Below are positions 1 through 5,838 of a stretch of 8,923 bases of DNA, piece after piece (positions within the stretch are counted from its first letter, which is position 1; each line of letters opens with the position of its first letter). Under the pieces are notes generated by a model. It saw only the letters and a program-made list of their open reading frames with translations. It was not told where the DNA came from and made no database searches. This stretch comes from Planctomycetota bacterium. GTDB taxonomy: Bacteria; Planctomycetota; B15-G4; JADJEK01. The stretch covers positions 1 through 8,923 of the forward strand of contig JAEUIB010000615.1 of assembly GCA_016795255.1 (NCBI GenBank), read 5' to 3'. The position numbers and the translations under genes were made by a program.

Positions 1-21
1 GAAGCGGTCGAACGAGGGGGT

Positions 22-41
22 GCGGGGGCTTAAGCCCCCGC
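22..41. repeat. Perfect 20-bp palindrome (GC hairpin)
   Basis: The stretch reads GCGGGGGCTT followed by its exact reverse complement, so it is a perfect palindrome able to form a GC-rich hairpin or cruciform. It is the outermost of three inverted repeats beyond the 3' end of the sulfatase-like gene. No T-run follows on either strand, so it is not a textbook intrinsic terminator, but it may stop transcription or protect a 3' end. The gene to the left lies outside the window. Confidence 0.7.
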
Positions 42-59
42 CTTGTGTGATGGGGCGCG

Positions 60-78
60 GGGGGGCCTTCGGCCCCCC
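60..78. terminator. GC hairpin, possible bidirectional terminator without T-run
   Basis: GGGGGGCC at 60-67 pairs perfectly with GGCCCCCC at 71-78 around a TTC loop. The 8-bp all-GC stem lies 44 nt past the stop codon of the minus-strand sulfatase-like gene. There is no U-tract, so a terminator role is inferred only from position and stability. Confidence 0.45.
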
Positions 79-86
79 GCCTGCCT

Positions 87-102
87 GGATGCCAGCGCAT
101 CC
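87..102 (-). repeat. Small inverted repeat after the sulfatase-like gene
   Basis: GGATGC at 87-92 and GCATCC at 97-102 form a 6-bp stem with a CAGC loop. It is the nearest of three successive hairpins downstream of the sulfatase-like stop codon and probably part of its 3' untranslated region. Confidence 0.4.
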
Positions 103-121
103 GGCCCAGCGGCCCGAGCGA

Positions 122-1588
122 TCAGCGTTCCTCATCCCCGATGTAACCGAGTTCGCGCATGCGCTCGAACACCAGCGGGTCGATCGTGTCCTCGGCGTTG
201 GTCGGGCGAAGTGCGGCGGATCGCATGCGCTTGATCGCCTCGGTCAGGCGCTCGGCGCGTTCGTCGTCGATGCCGAGCGGCCGCAACTCGAACGGATCCG
301 TGGTGAGGTCGAAGAACTGCGGACGTTCGGGCACGTCGTGCGACCACGGCCGAACGAGCTTCGCGCCGCTGCGGTGACGGACCGACGTCAGCAGCTTCGT
401 GTTCGCGAACACGAACTCGCGGCCGGTCGGCACTTCGCCGTTCGCGAGCATCGCGAAGTCACCGACGAGGCTCGTGCCGTCGAGGTGACCGTCGGGGTCG
501 ATGCCGAGCAGTTCGAGCACGGTCGGCACGATGTCGATGTTCTCGGTCGGTCCCGGATGCACGAGGCCGCGCGGCACGCCGGGTCCGTGGAAGATCAGCG
601 GCACGCGCAGCAGCACCTCGGTCAGCACCGCGTTGTGGCCGCGCTTGAAGCGCTGCATCGCGTCGACGGCTTCCGTGTCGCTGAGCGCCGAAGGCGTCTC
701 CTCGTGCTCGAACAGCGTTTCGCCGTGATCGGCGGCGATCACGACGATCGTGCGTTCGAGGCGCCCCGAGCGACGCAGCATCTCGAGCACCGCCGCGAGC
801 CGGCCGTCGGCCTGATGCACGTCGCCGTCGTAGCGCCCGCGCTCCGCGGCCATCGCGTCCAGCGTCTTGCGTACGGCGGCGTCCTGATCGGCCTTCGCCG
901 CACCGGCCATCGACGCGCGGACGAATTGCTCGACGCGCGCCGCGCGCTCGGGTTCGAGCGGCCGTGGTGCGAATCGATCGTGCGGCTTGGTCGGCTCGTA
1001 CGGATCGTGCGGGTCGGCGAGGTGGAGATAGAAGAACAACGGCTTGTCGCCGACCTTCGCCAGTGCGGCGCCGATCTTCTTCGGCGGCGGGAACGTCAGG
1101 TACTGGTCGAAGTCGCGGTCGTAGCCGTTCCCGGGCGCGAGCAGGCTGTTGTACTGCGCCGCGAGCGTCGCGTAGCCGCGGCGGCGGAGTCGCCGCGTCA
1201 GCGTCTCCGTGTCGGGCATGTGCACGAAGTCCGCGGACAGTCGCCGGCTCGTGAACATCGACACCATCGACGGGCCGGTCCACGAACTCTGCGCACAACA
1301 GTCGACGACGCGGACCCCTTCTCCGGCGAGGCGATCGACGGTCGGGCTGGTCGGGCGATCGGCGCCGTAACAGCCGAGCCGATCGGCTCGCAGGGTGTCG
1401 ATCACGCACAACAGGACGTCGAGATGATTCGGCTCACGAGGAGGCGCAGCGGGGCGTTCGTCGGTACATGCGGCCATGACTCCGCCGATGCCGCACAGCA
1501 ACAAGCTGCGTGCGACACGAGCGAACTCGATCACCGACCACGATGCACGAGACGACCCGCCGCGACCGAGGGGAGAGCTCGGGCGCAT
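122..1588 (-). CDS. Sulfatase/alkaline-phosphatase-fold lipoprotein, Thr at the nucleophile position
   Basis: This is probably an exported hydrolase of the alkaline phosphatase superfamily, anchored to a membrane as a lipoprotein. From the ATG it has 488 residues. A hydrophobic segment (about 28-40) ends in a lipobox-like VMAAC, giving lipidated Cys41. The sulfatase fold is shown by the metal-site start VIDTLRADRLG (62-72, Asp64), ADPHDPY (191-197), AADHGE (285-290, Asp287 and His288), GHNAVLTEVLLRVPLIF (317-333, His318) and the C-terminal LGYIGDE. The active-site turn reads SSWTGPSMVSMFTS (101-114), so Thr104 stands where formylglycine sulfatases have Cys or Ser, and the following Arg is Met. 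The enzyme may therefore be a phosphatase or transferase; the substrate is unknown. The start is uncertain: a GTG at 1534 (Val19) would give a more usual signal peptide, and neither start has a clear Shine-Dalgarno. It is separated from the upstream membrane protein gene by 246 nt. Confidence 0.88.
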   Translation of the reverse strand: MRPSSPLGRGGSSRASWSVIEFARVARSLLLCGIGGVMAACTDERPAAPPREPNHLDVLLCVIDTLRADRLGCYGADRPTSPTVDRLAGEGVRVVDCCAQSSWTGPSMVSMFTSRRLSADFVHMPDTETLTRRLRRRGYATLAAQYNSLLAPGNGYDRDFDQYLTFPPPKKIGAALAKVGDKPLFFYLHLADPHDPYEPTKPHDRFAPRPLEPERAARVEQFVRASMAGAAKADQDAAVRKTLDAMAAERGRYDGDVHQADGRLAAVLEMLRRSGRLERTIVVIAADHGETLFEHEETPSALSDTEAVDAMQRFKRGHNAVLTEVLLRVPLIFHGPGVPRGLVHPGPTENIDIVPTVLELLGIDPDGHLDGTSLVGDFAMLANGEVPTGREFVFANTKLLTSVRHRSGAKLVRPWSHDVPERPQFFDLTTDPFELRPLGIDDERAERLTEAIKRMRSAALRPTNAEDTIDPLVFERMRELGYIGDEER

Positions 1589-1590
1589 GC

Positions 1591-1606
1591 GTAATGACGT
1601 AATGAC
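1591..1606. repeat. 8-bp tandem duplication next to the sulfatase-like start
   Basis: GTAATGAC occurs twice in direct succession, ending 2 nt from the candidate ATG at 1588. It is AT-richer than its surroundings. If the true start is the GTG at 1534, the repeat lies in the 5' leader and could be a regulator half-site pair. That role is inference only. Confidence 0.5.
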
Positions 1607-1615
1607 TCGATTCCC

Positions 1616-1639
1616 CGATCGGGCCTTCGATCCCGATCG
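1616..1639. promoter_or_regulatory. Inverted repeat in the sulfatase-like gene's leader
   Basis: CGATCGGG (1616-1623) and CCCGATCG (1632-1639) are perfect 8-bp inverted arms around an 8-nt spacer. They lie 27 nt upstream of the sulfatase-like ATG. The shape fits a dimeric regulator's operator or an RNA hairpin in the leader. The right arm can also form a smaller alternative stem, TCGAT (1627-1631) with ATCGA (1636-1640). No regulator gene is visible in the window. Confidence 0.4.
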
Positions 1640-1671
1640 AATGAGCAGCGGCAGATTCGGAGCGAGCGACT

Positions 1672-1711
1672 GGGGGAGGAGAGAGAGGAGAGAGTGAGAG
1701 AGTGAGTGGAG
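1672..1711. repeat. Polypurine/polypyrimidine tract
   Basis: The plus strand is almost pure purine for 40 nt, broken only by T at 1695, 1703 and 1707, with GAGA and GAGTGA repeats; the first 23 nt are uninterrupted. On the minus strand this is a CT-rich tract within the 246-nt region upstream of the sulfatase-like gene. It contains no convincing coding potential. No sigma-70 promoter could be placed with confidence in the surrounding region (1589-1834). Confidence 0.6.
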
Positions 1712-1759
1712 TTGGACTCGGCGCGCACATGAAGCCTCAGGTTCGCGCGATCGCTCTGC

Positions 1760-1797
1760 AAAAATTCCGACGAAGTTCGCGTGCGCGGCGAGCGTCG
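1760..1797 (-). terminator. Weak possible terminator of the membrane protein gene
   Basis: On the minus strand CGACG (1797-1793) can pair with CGTCG (1772-1768) around a 20-nt GC-rich loop that may itself fold. Shortly after comes a T5 run (1764-1760), the most T-rich stretch near this stop codon. The stem is short, so this is only a weak candidate. Confidence 0.22.
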
Positions 1798-1834
1798 AGC
1801 GCGGGACCTGCGTCGAGTCCGCGGGTTCGCGCGA

Positions 1835-2857
1835 TCAGCCGCGATGGTCGGGATCGTCGGCGCAGATCGGCGCCGGCACGTCGTGGTCGCAGTCGGCGAC
1901 TTCGGAGGGCGTCGCCTTCAGCACGATCGGACCGGGCTCGCGGGACGTCGCGCGCGGCTGCGTGTCGACTGCGACGCGCGGCCCGAACCACACGTGCCGC
2001 GCTTTCACGTGGCGCTCGCCGACGGCGCGCACGCGCGCTCCGAAGCCGAGGCGCGCCGCGAGTCCGAACGTCAACACGAGCAGTGCGCCGAGCGCGAGCA
2101 GTGGCGTCGTCACGGCGGCGGTCATGCGTTCGATCGCGCGCGGTGCACTCGGGAGTTCGACGCGCAACGCGACGTAATCGGAACGATCGTCGAGTTCGAG
2201 TCGCAGGTCGGCGCCCGGCACGCGCGTCGCCATCGGCGACTTCGCGGTCGGCAGCACGAGTTCGAGACATTCCCCGTCGTGCGTCGGCGACGTGCGCGGC
2301 AACAGCGTCCGGGAATCGACGACGCCGACGACGCGCACGTCCGCATCACCGGCGACCGACAATGGCAGCCACAGGTGCGCCGCGCGGCCGTCCGCATCGC
2401 GCGCGACGAGCGGCGATCGTCGTGGCGCTGCGCGTCCGAACCAAACCTGCGGATCGAACCCGTCGGCGTCCGGCGCGACCGCGAACACCACGCGCCCTTC
2501 GGCAGCGACCACGGCGACGGCGGCGAGTCGCGGCGTCGCCGCGAGCATCGCCTCGAGCATCCGCTCGAGCCGCGGCGATTGCGGCGGATCGTCGAGCAAG
2601 CGTCGCGAACACGACGGCGCCGCCGCATCGAGCGTCCGCCGCAGCTCGTCGACGCGATCGCGGACCGACTCGGCGCCCATCGTCGCGTTCGAGACCAGCG
2701 CGGCGACGGCGGCGCGCTTCACGTGCGCATGGAGGACCCAAGCGGCCAACGGGAACACGACGACCGCCGCCAGCAGCGCGGCCGCGAGTGCGCGTGGAAG
2801 CACGCGAAGACTGGGTGCTCGTAACGCCATCGAACCGACCCCCGAGGGCCAGTCCAT
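1835..2857 (-). CDS. Two-helix membrane protein with Cache-like external domain, no output domain
   Basis: The product is not recognised by name. Its 340 residues show a membrane helix (about 23-42), an amphipathic linker helix (about 45-105), an external domain (about 106-240), a second helix (about 247-268) and a 70-residue cytoplasmic tail. Strand patterns such as RLAAVAVVAAEGRVVFAVAPD (110-130) and the spacing of VARDADGRAAHLWLPL and VRVVGVVDSRTLL resemble the single Cache sensor domains of chemoreceptors and histidine kinases. No HAMP, kinase, GGDEF or methyl-accepting domain follows. The tail ends in a Cys/His-rich stretch (Cys323, His325, Cys332, His338). Translation could begin at Met1 or at Met10 (codon at 2830); Met10 sits behind a G-rich stretch and places TM1 nearer the N-terminus. 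It lies 68 nt beyond ftsY on the same strand. The predicted role is ligand or membrane sensing through a partner, which is inference. Confidence 0.72.
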   Translation of the reverse strand: MDWPSGVGSMALRAPSLRVLPRALAAALLAAVVVFPLAAWVLHAHVKRAAVAALVSNATMGAESVRDRVDELRRTLDAAAPSCSRRLLDDPPQSPRLERMLEAMLAATPRLAAVAVVAAEGRVVFAVAPDADGFDPQVWFGRAAPRRSPLVARDADGRAAHLWLPLSVAGDADVRVVGVVDSRTLLPRTSPTHDGECLELVLPTAKSPMATRVPGADLRLELDDRSDYVALRVELPSAPRAIERMTAAVTTPLLALGALLVLTFGLAARLGFGARVRAVGERHVKARHVWFGPRVAVDTQPRATSREPGPIVLKATPSEVADCDHDVPAPICADDPDHRG

Positions 2858-2866
2858 CGGATGGAC
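2852..2866. repeat. Inverted repeat spanning the membrane protein ATG
   Basis: GTCCAT (2852-2857) and ATGGAC (2861-2866) form a perfect 6-bp inverted repeat around CGG. The minus-strand ATG at 2857 lies inside it, so an RNA hairpin would mask that start but leave the alternative ATG at 2830 free. The repeat is short enough to be chance. Confidence 0.35.
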
Positions 2867-2890
2867 AGCGCTCCGGACTGAAGCGCCGAG

Positions 2891-2911
2891 GCGTCGCCGA
2901 AGGGGCGGCGC
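2891..2911 (-). terminator. Imperfect hairpin after ftsY, possible attenuator
   Basis: On the minus strand GCGCCGCC and GGCGACGC pair with one mismatch around CCTTC, beginning 15 nt past the ftsY stop codon. There is no T-run, so any termination would be partial. It lies in the 68-nt gap before the membrane protein gene. Confidence 0.25.
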
Positions 2912-2925
2912 ACCTACGCAAGTCG

Positions 2926-3837
2926 TTACGTCGGCGTGCCTTCGAACATCGAGCGCGCGAAATCCTTGGGGTCGAACGGCTCGAGGTCGTCGGCCTTCTC
3001 GCCGACGCCGATGAACTTCACCGGCACGCCGACCCGCTCGCGGATCCCGACGACCGCTCCGCCCTTGGCCGACCCGTCGAGCTTCGCGACGATCAGCCCC
3101 GTCACCGGCACGGCCGCTTTGAACTTCTCGGCCTGCTGGATCGCGTTCTGGCCGGTGGTCGCGTCGAGCACCAGCAGCACGTCGTGCGGCGCGCCGGGGA
3201 TGCGCTTGCCGAGCACGCGGCTGATCTTCGACAGCTCTTGCATCAGGTGCGCCTGCGTGACGAGGCGGCCCGCGGTGTCGACGAGCAGCACGTCGGCCTT
3301 GTCGGTCGCCGCGCGCTCGGCCGCGTCGAACGCGACGGCCGCGGGATCGGCGCCGGCCTTGCCGCGCACCAGCGTCGCGCCGACGCGATCGGCCCAGATC
3401 TGCAACTGCTCGGCGGCCGCGGCGCGGAACGTGTCGCCGGCGCCGATGACGACCTTCTTGCCCTGCTGCGTGAAGTGGCGCGCGAGCTTCGCGATCGTCG
3501 TCGTCTTGCCGCTGCCGTTGACGCCGACCATCAGCACGACGGTGGGCGGCACGCCGCGCAGTTCGAGCTCCGAGCGCTCGCCGAGACGATCCTCGATCTC
3601 CTTGCGCAGGAAGACCATCACGTCGTCGGTGGTCTTGATCTCGCGCAGCTTGTAGGCCTTGCGCGCCTTCTCGATCATCGCCGTCGCGCTCGGGCCGAGG
3701 TCCGCCGTGTACAGCGTCTCCTCGAGGCGATCGAGCGTTTCGTCGTCGAGGTCGCGCCCGATCGACAGCACCGTGCGCAAGCCGAGCGACAGTGCATCAC
3801 GGGTCTTCTTCAGGCCTTCGAACAGCTTCTTGAACAT
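2926..3837 (-). CDS. ftsY: Signal recognition particle receptor FtsY
   Basis: FtsY is the SRP-type GTPase that docks ribosome-SRP complexes to the Sec translocon at the inner membrane. The 303-residue product starts with a basic amphipathic helix (MFKKLFEGLKKTRDAL), followed by the helical N domain (to about 95) and the G domain. Visible motifs are the P-loop GVNGSGKTT (105-113), DTFRAAA (135-141), DTAGR (187-191), AKLDGSAKGG (251-260) and the closing GVGEKADDLEPFD (277-289). The G4 motif has Ala where Thr is usual (TKLD). It is close to the bare NG core: the long acidic A domain of E. coli FtsY is absent, so membrane contact probably depends on the first helix. The ATG follows nusB by 11 nt, with a GAGG overlapping the nusB stop codon as a likely ribosome binding site. 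It is the fourth gene of the htrA-like-ribH-nusB-ftsY operon. Confidence 0.97.
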   Translation of the reverse strand: MFKKLFEGLKKTRDALSLGLRTVLSIGRDLDDETLDRLEETLYTADLGPSATAMIEKARKAYKLREIKTTDDVMVFLRKEIEDRLGERSELELRGVPPTVVLMVGVNGSGKTTTIAKLARHFTQQGKKVVIGAGDTFRAAAAEQLQIWADRVGATLVRGKAGADPAAVAFDAAERAATDKADVLLVDTAGRLVTQAHLMQELSKISRVLGKRIPGAPHDVLLVLDATTGQNAIQQAEKFKAAVPVTGLIVAKLDGSAKGGAVVGIRERVGVPVKFIGVGEKADDLEPFDPKDFARSMFEGTPT

Positions 3838-3848
3838 CGGCGCGGGCC

Positions 3849-4346
3849 TCAGTCGTCGGCGGATTGCGCGACGTCGTCGATCTCGCCGTCCGGTTCCGCG
3901 GCGCCACGCGCCGGTTCGCGGACCTTGTCGGGATCGAGGCCGTGATTGGCGCGGATCTTGTCGAGCAGCGCGTTGACGAAGCCGCCCGATTCGGCGGTCG
4001 AGAAGCGCTTCGCCAACTCGATCGCTTCGTTCAGCGTCACGCGCGGCGGGATGTCGCCGCGATGCAGCATCTCGTGCACCGCGAGCCGCAGGATGTTGCG
4101 GTCGACGACGGCGATCCGGTGGAAGTCCCAATTCTTCGCGACGCGTTTGATCTCGGCGTCGATCGCGGGCTGGTGCTCCATGCAGCCGGTCGCGATGTCG
4201 GCCGCGAACGCGCGGATGCGCGCGTCGTTGGTCTGCGTCTCGAGCCAGACGGCGAGGTTCTCGGTGTCGTCGGCGCCGCGCAGGTCGACGGTGTAGAGGT
4301 GCTGGAGCGCGAGTTCGCGCGCTCGCGTTCGCTTGCGGATGGCCAC
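3849..4346 (-). CDS. nusB: Transcription antitermination protein NusB
   Basis: NusB binds boxA RNA with NusE (S10) and supports antitermination of rRNA operons. The 165-residue all-helical product has the family's hallmarks: RTRARELALQHLYTVDL near the start (6-22), NWDFHRIAVVDRNILRLAVHEML (72-94), and TLNEAIELAKRF (104-115) followed by GGFVNALLDKI (121-131). About 30 acidic, probably disordered residues end the chain beyond the usual NusB core. The start is a GTG only 2 nt after the ribH stop codon (TGACCGTG); no ATG lies nearby and the N-terminal helix fits this start. The spacing implies translational coupling to ribH, a gene pairing found in many bacteria. ftsY follows after 11 nt. Confidence 0.96.
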   Translation of the reverse strand: MAIRKRTRARELALQHLYTVDLRGADDTENLAVWLETQTNDARIRAFAADIATGCMEHQPAIDAEIKRVAKNWDFHRIAVVDRNILRLAVHEMLHRGDIPPRVTLNEAIELAKRFSTAESGGFVNALLDKIRANHGLDPDKVREPARGAAEPDGEIDDVAQSADD

Positions 4347-4348
4347 GG

Positions 4349-4837
4349 TCAGCGTTTCCGGATCTGTTCGAGGAGGAGAGCGGTTTCGATCGCGGCGGCG
4401 GCGGCTTCCGCGCCCTTGTTGTTCGAGTCGTCCTTCGCGCGGGCAAGAGCCTGGGCGCGCGTCTTCGTCGTCAGCACGCCGAACGCGACCGGAATGCCGC
4501 CGTCGAGGCCGGCCTTCATCAAGCCCGCGGCGGTCTGCTCGCAGACGTGCTGGTAGTGGTCCGTGTCGCCCTGGATCACGCAGCCGAGCGCGACGACCGC
4601 GTCGACGCGACCCGACTTCGCCAGCGCACGCGCGACGAGCGGCAGCTCGAAGCACCCGGGGACTTCGTGGACTTCGACGCGCTTGCTCTTCACGCCGACC
4701 TCGGCGAGCGCCTTCGCGGCGCCGCGCAACAGCCCGGAGGTGATGTCCGCGTTGTAGCGCGCGACGAGCACGCCGACGCGCAGCTTCGTCGCGGCGTCGG
4801 AGCGCACCGGGCGCGGATTCGGAGATCGTTTGCCCAC
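4349..4837 (-). CDS. ribH: 6,7-dimethyl-8-ribityllumazine synthase
   Basis: RibH condenses 5-amino-6-ribitylaminouracil with 3,4-dihydroxy-2-butanone 4-phosphate, the penultimate step of riboflavin synthesis in the cytoplasm. The 162-residue product shows RYNADITSGLL (27-37), VPGCFELPLVA (59-69), ALGCVIQGDTDHYQHV (83-98), FGVLTT (119-124) and NNKGAEAA (139-146). By family comparison His94 is the acid-base residue, while Phe63-Glu64, Arg133 and Lys141 match binding-site positions. Gln89 replaces the more common Arg or Lys of VIRG. The first 18 residues are a basic extension. The chosen start is GTG, 23 nt after the protease stop codon, because GAGG lies 7 nt before it and no nearby ATG exists. 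No FMN riboswitch is visible upstream; the rest of the riboflavin pathway is not in this window. Confidence 0.97.
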   Translation of the reverse strand: MGKRSPNPRPVRSDAATKLRVGVLVARYNADITSGLLRGAAKALAEVGVKSKRVEVHEVPGCFELPLVARALAKSGRVDAVVALGCVIQGDTDHYQHVCEQTAAGLMKAGLDGGIPVAFGVLTTKTRAQALARAKDDSNNKGAEAAAAAIETALLLEQIRKR

Positions 4838-4844
4838 GATGCGC

Positions 4845-4848
4845 CCTC
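4845..4848 (-). promoter_or_regulatory. Ribosome binding site of ribH
   Basis: GAGG on the minus strand lies 7 nt before the GTG at 4837 and decides that start over the later in-frame GTG at codon 11. It falls in the 23-nt gap after the protease gene. Confidence 0.6.
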
Positions 4849-4860
4849 GTTCCGTCGTCG

Positions 4861-5808
4861 TCAGTTCTTCGGTTCGTCGGTCTTCGGACGACGCGGCGGC
4901 GCGTTGTAGCGCACGCCGTTGTTCGGGTTGTCGCGGTCGTACGCGAACGCGTCGCGGTTCTCGATGAAGTGCTTCACGTAGTCGATCGGGATCGCGAAGT
5001 TCAGGCCTTCGGAGAACAGGCGCTTCCACGAGTTGACGCCGACGACTTCGCCCTTGCTGTTGAACAGCGGTCCGCCGGAGTTGCCGGGGTTCAGCGCGGT
5101 CGTCGTCTGGATGTAGACCATGCCGTTCGCCGCGCGGTTCTTGATCGACACGATGCCTTGCGACACCGAGCGCTCCATGCCCTGCGGCGAGCCGACCGCG
5201 AACACCGTCTGGCCGACCGACACTTCCTCGATCTTGCCGAGGTGGACCTTCTGCAGCTTGTCGTCGCCGAGTTCCTTCTCGTCGATCTTCAGCAGCGCGA
5301 GATCGACGACCGGGTTCATCGCGATCAGCTTGACCTTCTCGTAGATCTTCTTGTCGATCTGGCCGTCGGACAGGGTCTTGTAGACCGTCACCGAGATGTC
5401 GACCTCGCCCTGCACCACGTGGTTGTTCGTGATGACGTAGCCGTCCTCGCGAATGATGAAGCCCGAGCCGAGACCGCTGGTCGTCTTCACCATGACGACG
5501 CCGTCGCCGACCTTCTTCACGCACTCCTTGACCGACAGCTCGACGAGTTGGGCTTCCGACCACAGACCCTTGTTGGTCTCGGCGCCTTCTTGCGGTGCGG
5601 CCTCGACCTTCGACAGGTCTTTGCGCGCCGTGATGTCGGCGATCGGGATCTCGAGCACCGTGAAGCCGATGTCGACGAACACCTTGTCCGCCGTCTCCTT
5701 GAGGACCTCGCCGCGGACGACCTTGCCGTCGGCCAGCGTGATCTCTTCGACGGCCAGGGCCGAAGAAGTCAGGGCGGCGAGGGCGAATGCGAGGGCGATG
5801 GCGCGCAT
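4861..5808 (-). CDS. Exported HtrA/trypsin-like serine protease without PDZ domain
   Basis: This 315-residue protein is probably a periplasmic or cell-envelope protease for protein quality control. A signal peptide (1-19, ALA cleavage) is followed by a small beta domain (about 20-60, ITLADGKVVRGEV then VFVDIGFTVLEIPIADI) of a kind I recall from planctomycetal envelope proteins. The trypsin fold follows: GSGFIIREDGYVITNNHVV with His130, DLALLKI with Asp169, and TTTALNPGNSGGPLFNSKG with Ser244, so the catalytic triad is complete. The protease domain ends in FAIPIDYVKHFI (271-282) and a charged, proline-rich tail. HtrA/DegP proteins normally carry one or two PDZ domains after this point; none is present. 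The ATG has a strong GGAGGA ribosome binding site. The gene heads the ribH-nusB-ftsY operon and is divergent from the repeat protein. Triad and fold are clear; the physiological role is inferred. Confidence 0.93.
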   Translation of the reverse strand: MRAIALAFALAALTSSALAVEEITLADGKVVRGEVLKETADKVFVDIGFTVLEIPIADITARKDLSKVEAAPQEGAETNKGLWSEAQLVELSVKECVKKVGDGVVMVKTTSGLGSGFIIREDGYVITNNHVVQGEVDISVTVYKTLSDGQIDKKIYEKVKLIAMNPVVDLALLKIDEKELGDDKLQKVHLGKIEEVSVGQTVFAVGSPQGMERSVSQGIVSIKNRAANGMVYIQTTTALNPGNSGGPLFNSKGEVVGVNSWKRLFSEGLNFAIPIDYVKHFIENRDAFAYDRDNPNNGVRYNAPPRRPKTDEPKN

Positions 5809-5813
5809 GGGAG

Positions 5814-5819
5814 TCCTCC
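5814..5819 (-). promoter_or_regulatory. Strong ribosome binding site of the protease gene
   Basis: GGAGGA on the minus strand lies 5 nt before the ATG at 5808 and fixes this start, in agreement with the signal peptide. Confidence 0.75.
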
Positions 5820-5838
5820 GGCGTCGACGAAGCGCAGG

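Noticed and set aside
20..1594. Long plus-strand open frame of 524 codons opposite the sulfatase-like gene
   Set aside because: It is exactly antisense to a gene with clear sulfatase-fold motifs and has an Arg/His-rich, low-complexity translation typical of a shadow in GC-rich DNA.
1781..2824. Plus-strand open frame of 347 codons opposite the membrane protein
   Set aside because: The translation is rich in Arg, His and Glu without hydrophobic segments, while the minus strand gives two clear membrane helices and a folded-looking external domain. The minus-strand gene was preferred, though it is the least secure call here.
1702..3945. Plus-strand open frame of 747 codons across the membrane protein gene and ftsY
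   Set aside because: The first half is almost pure Arg/Ala/Ser and the second half is antisense to ftsY, which has all its GTPase motifs. No domain is recognisable.
4838..4860. Possible FMN riboswitch before ribH
   Set aside because: The gap is only 23 nt and no conserved RFN-element segments are visible there or before the protease gene.
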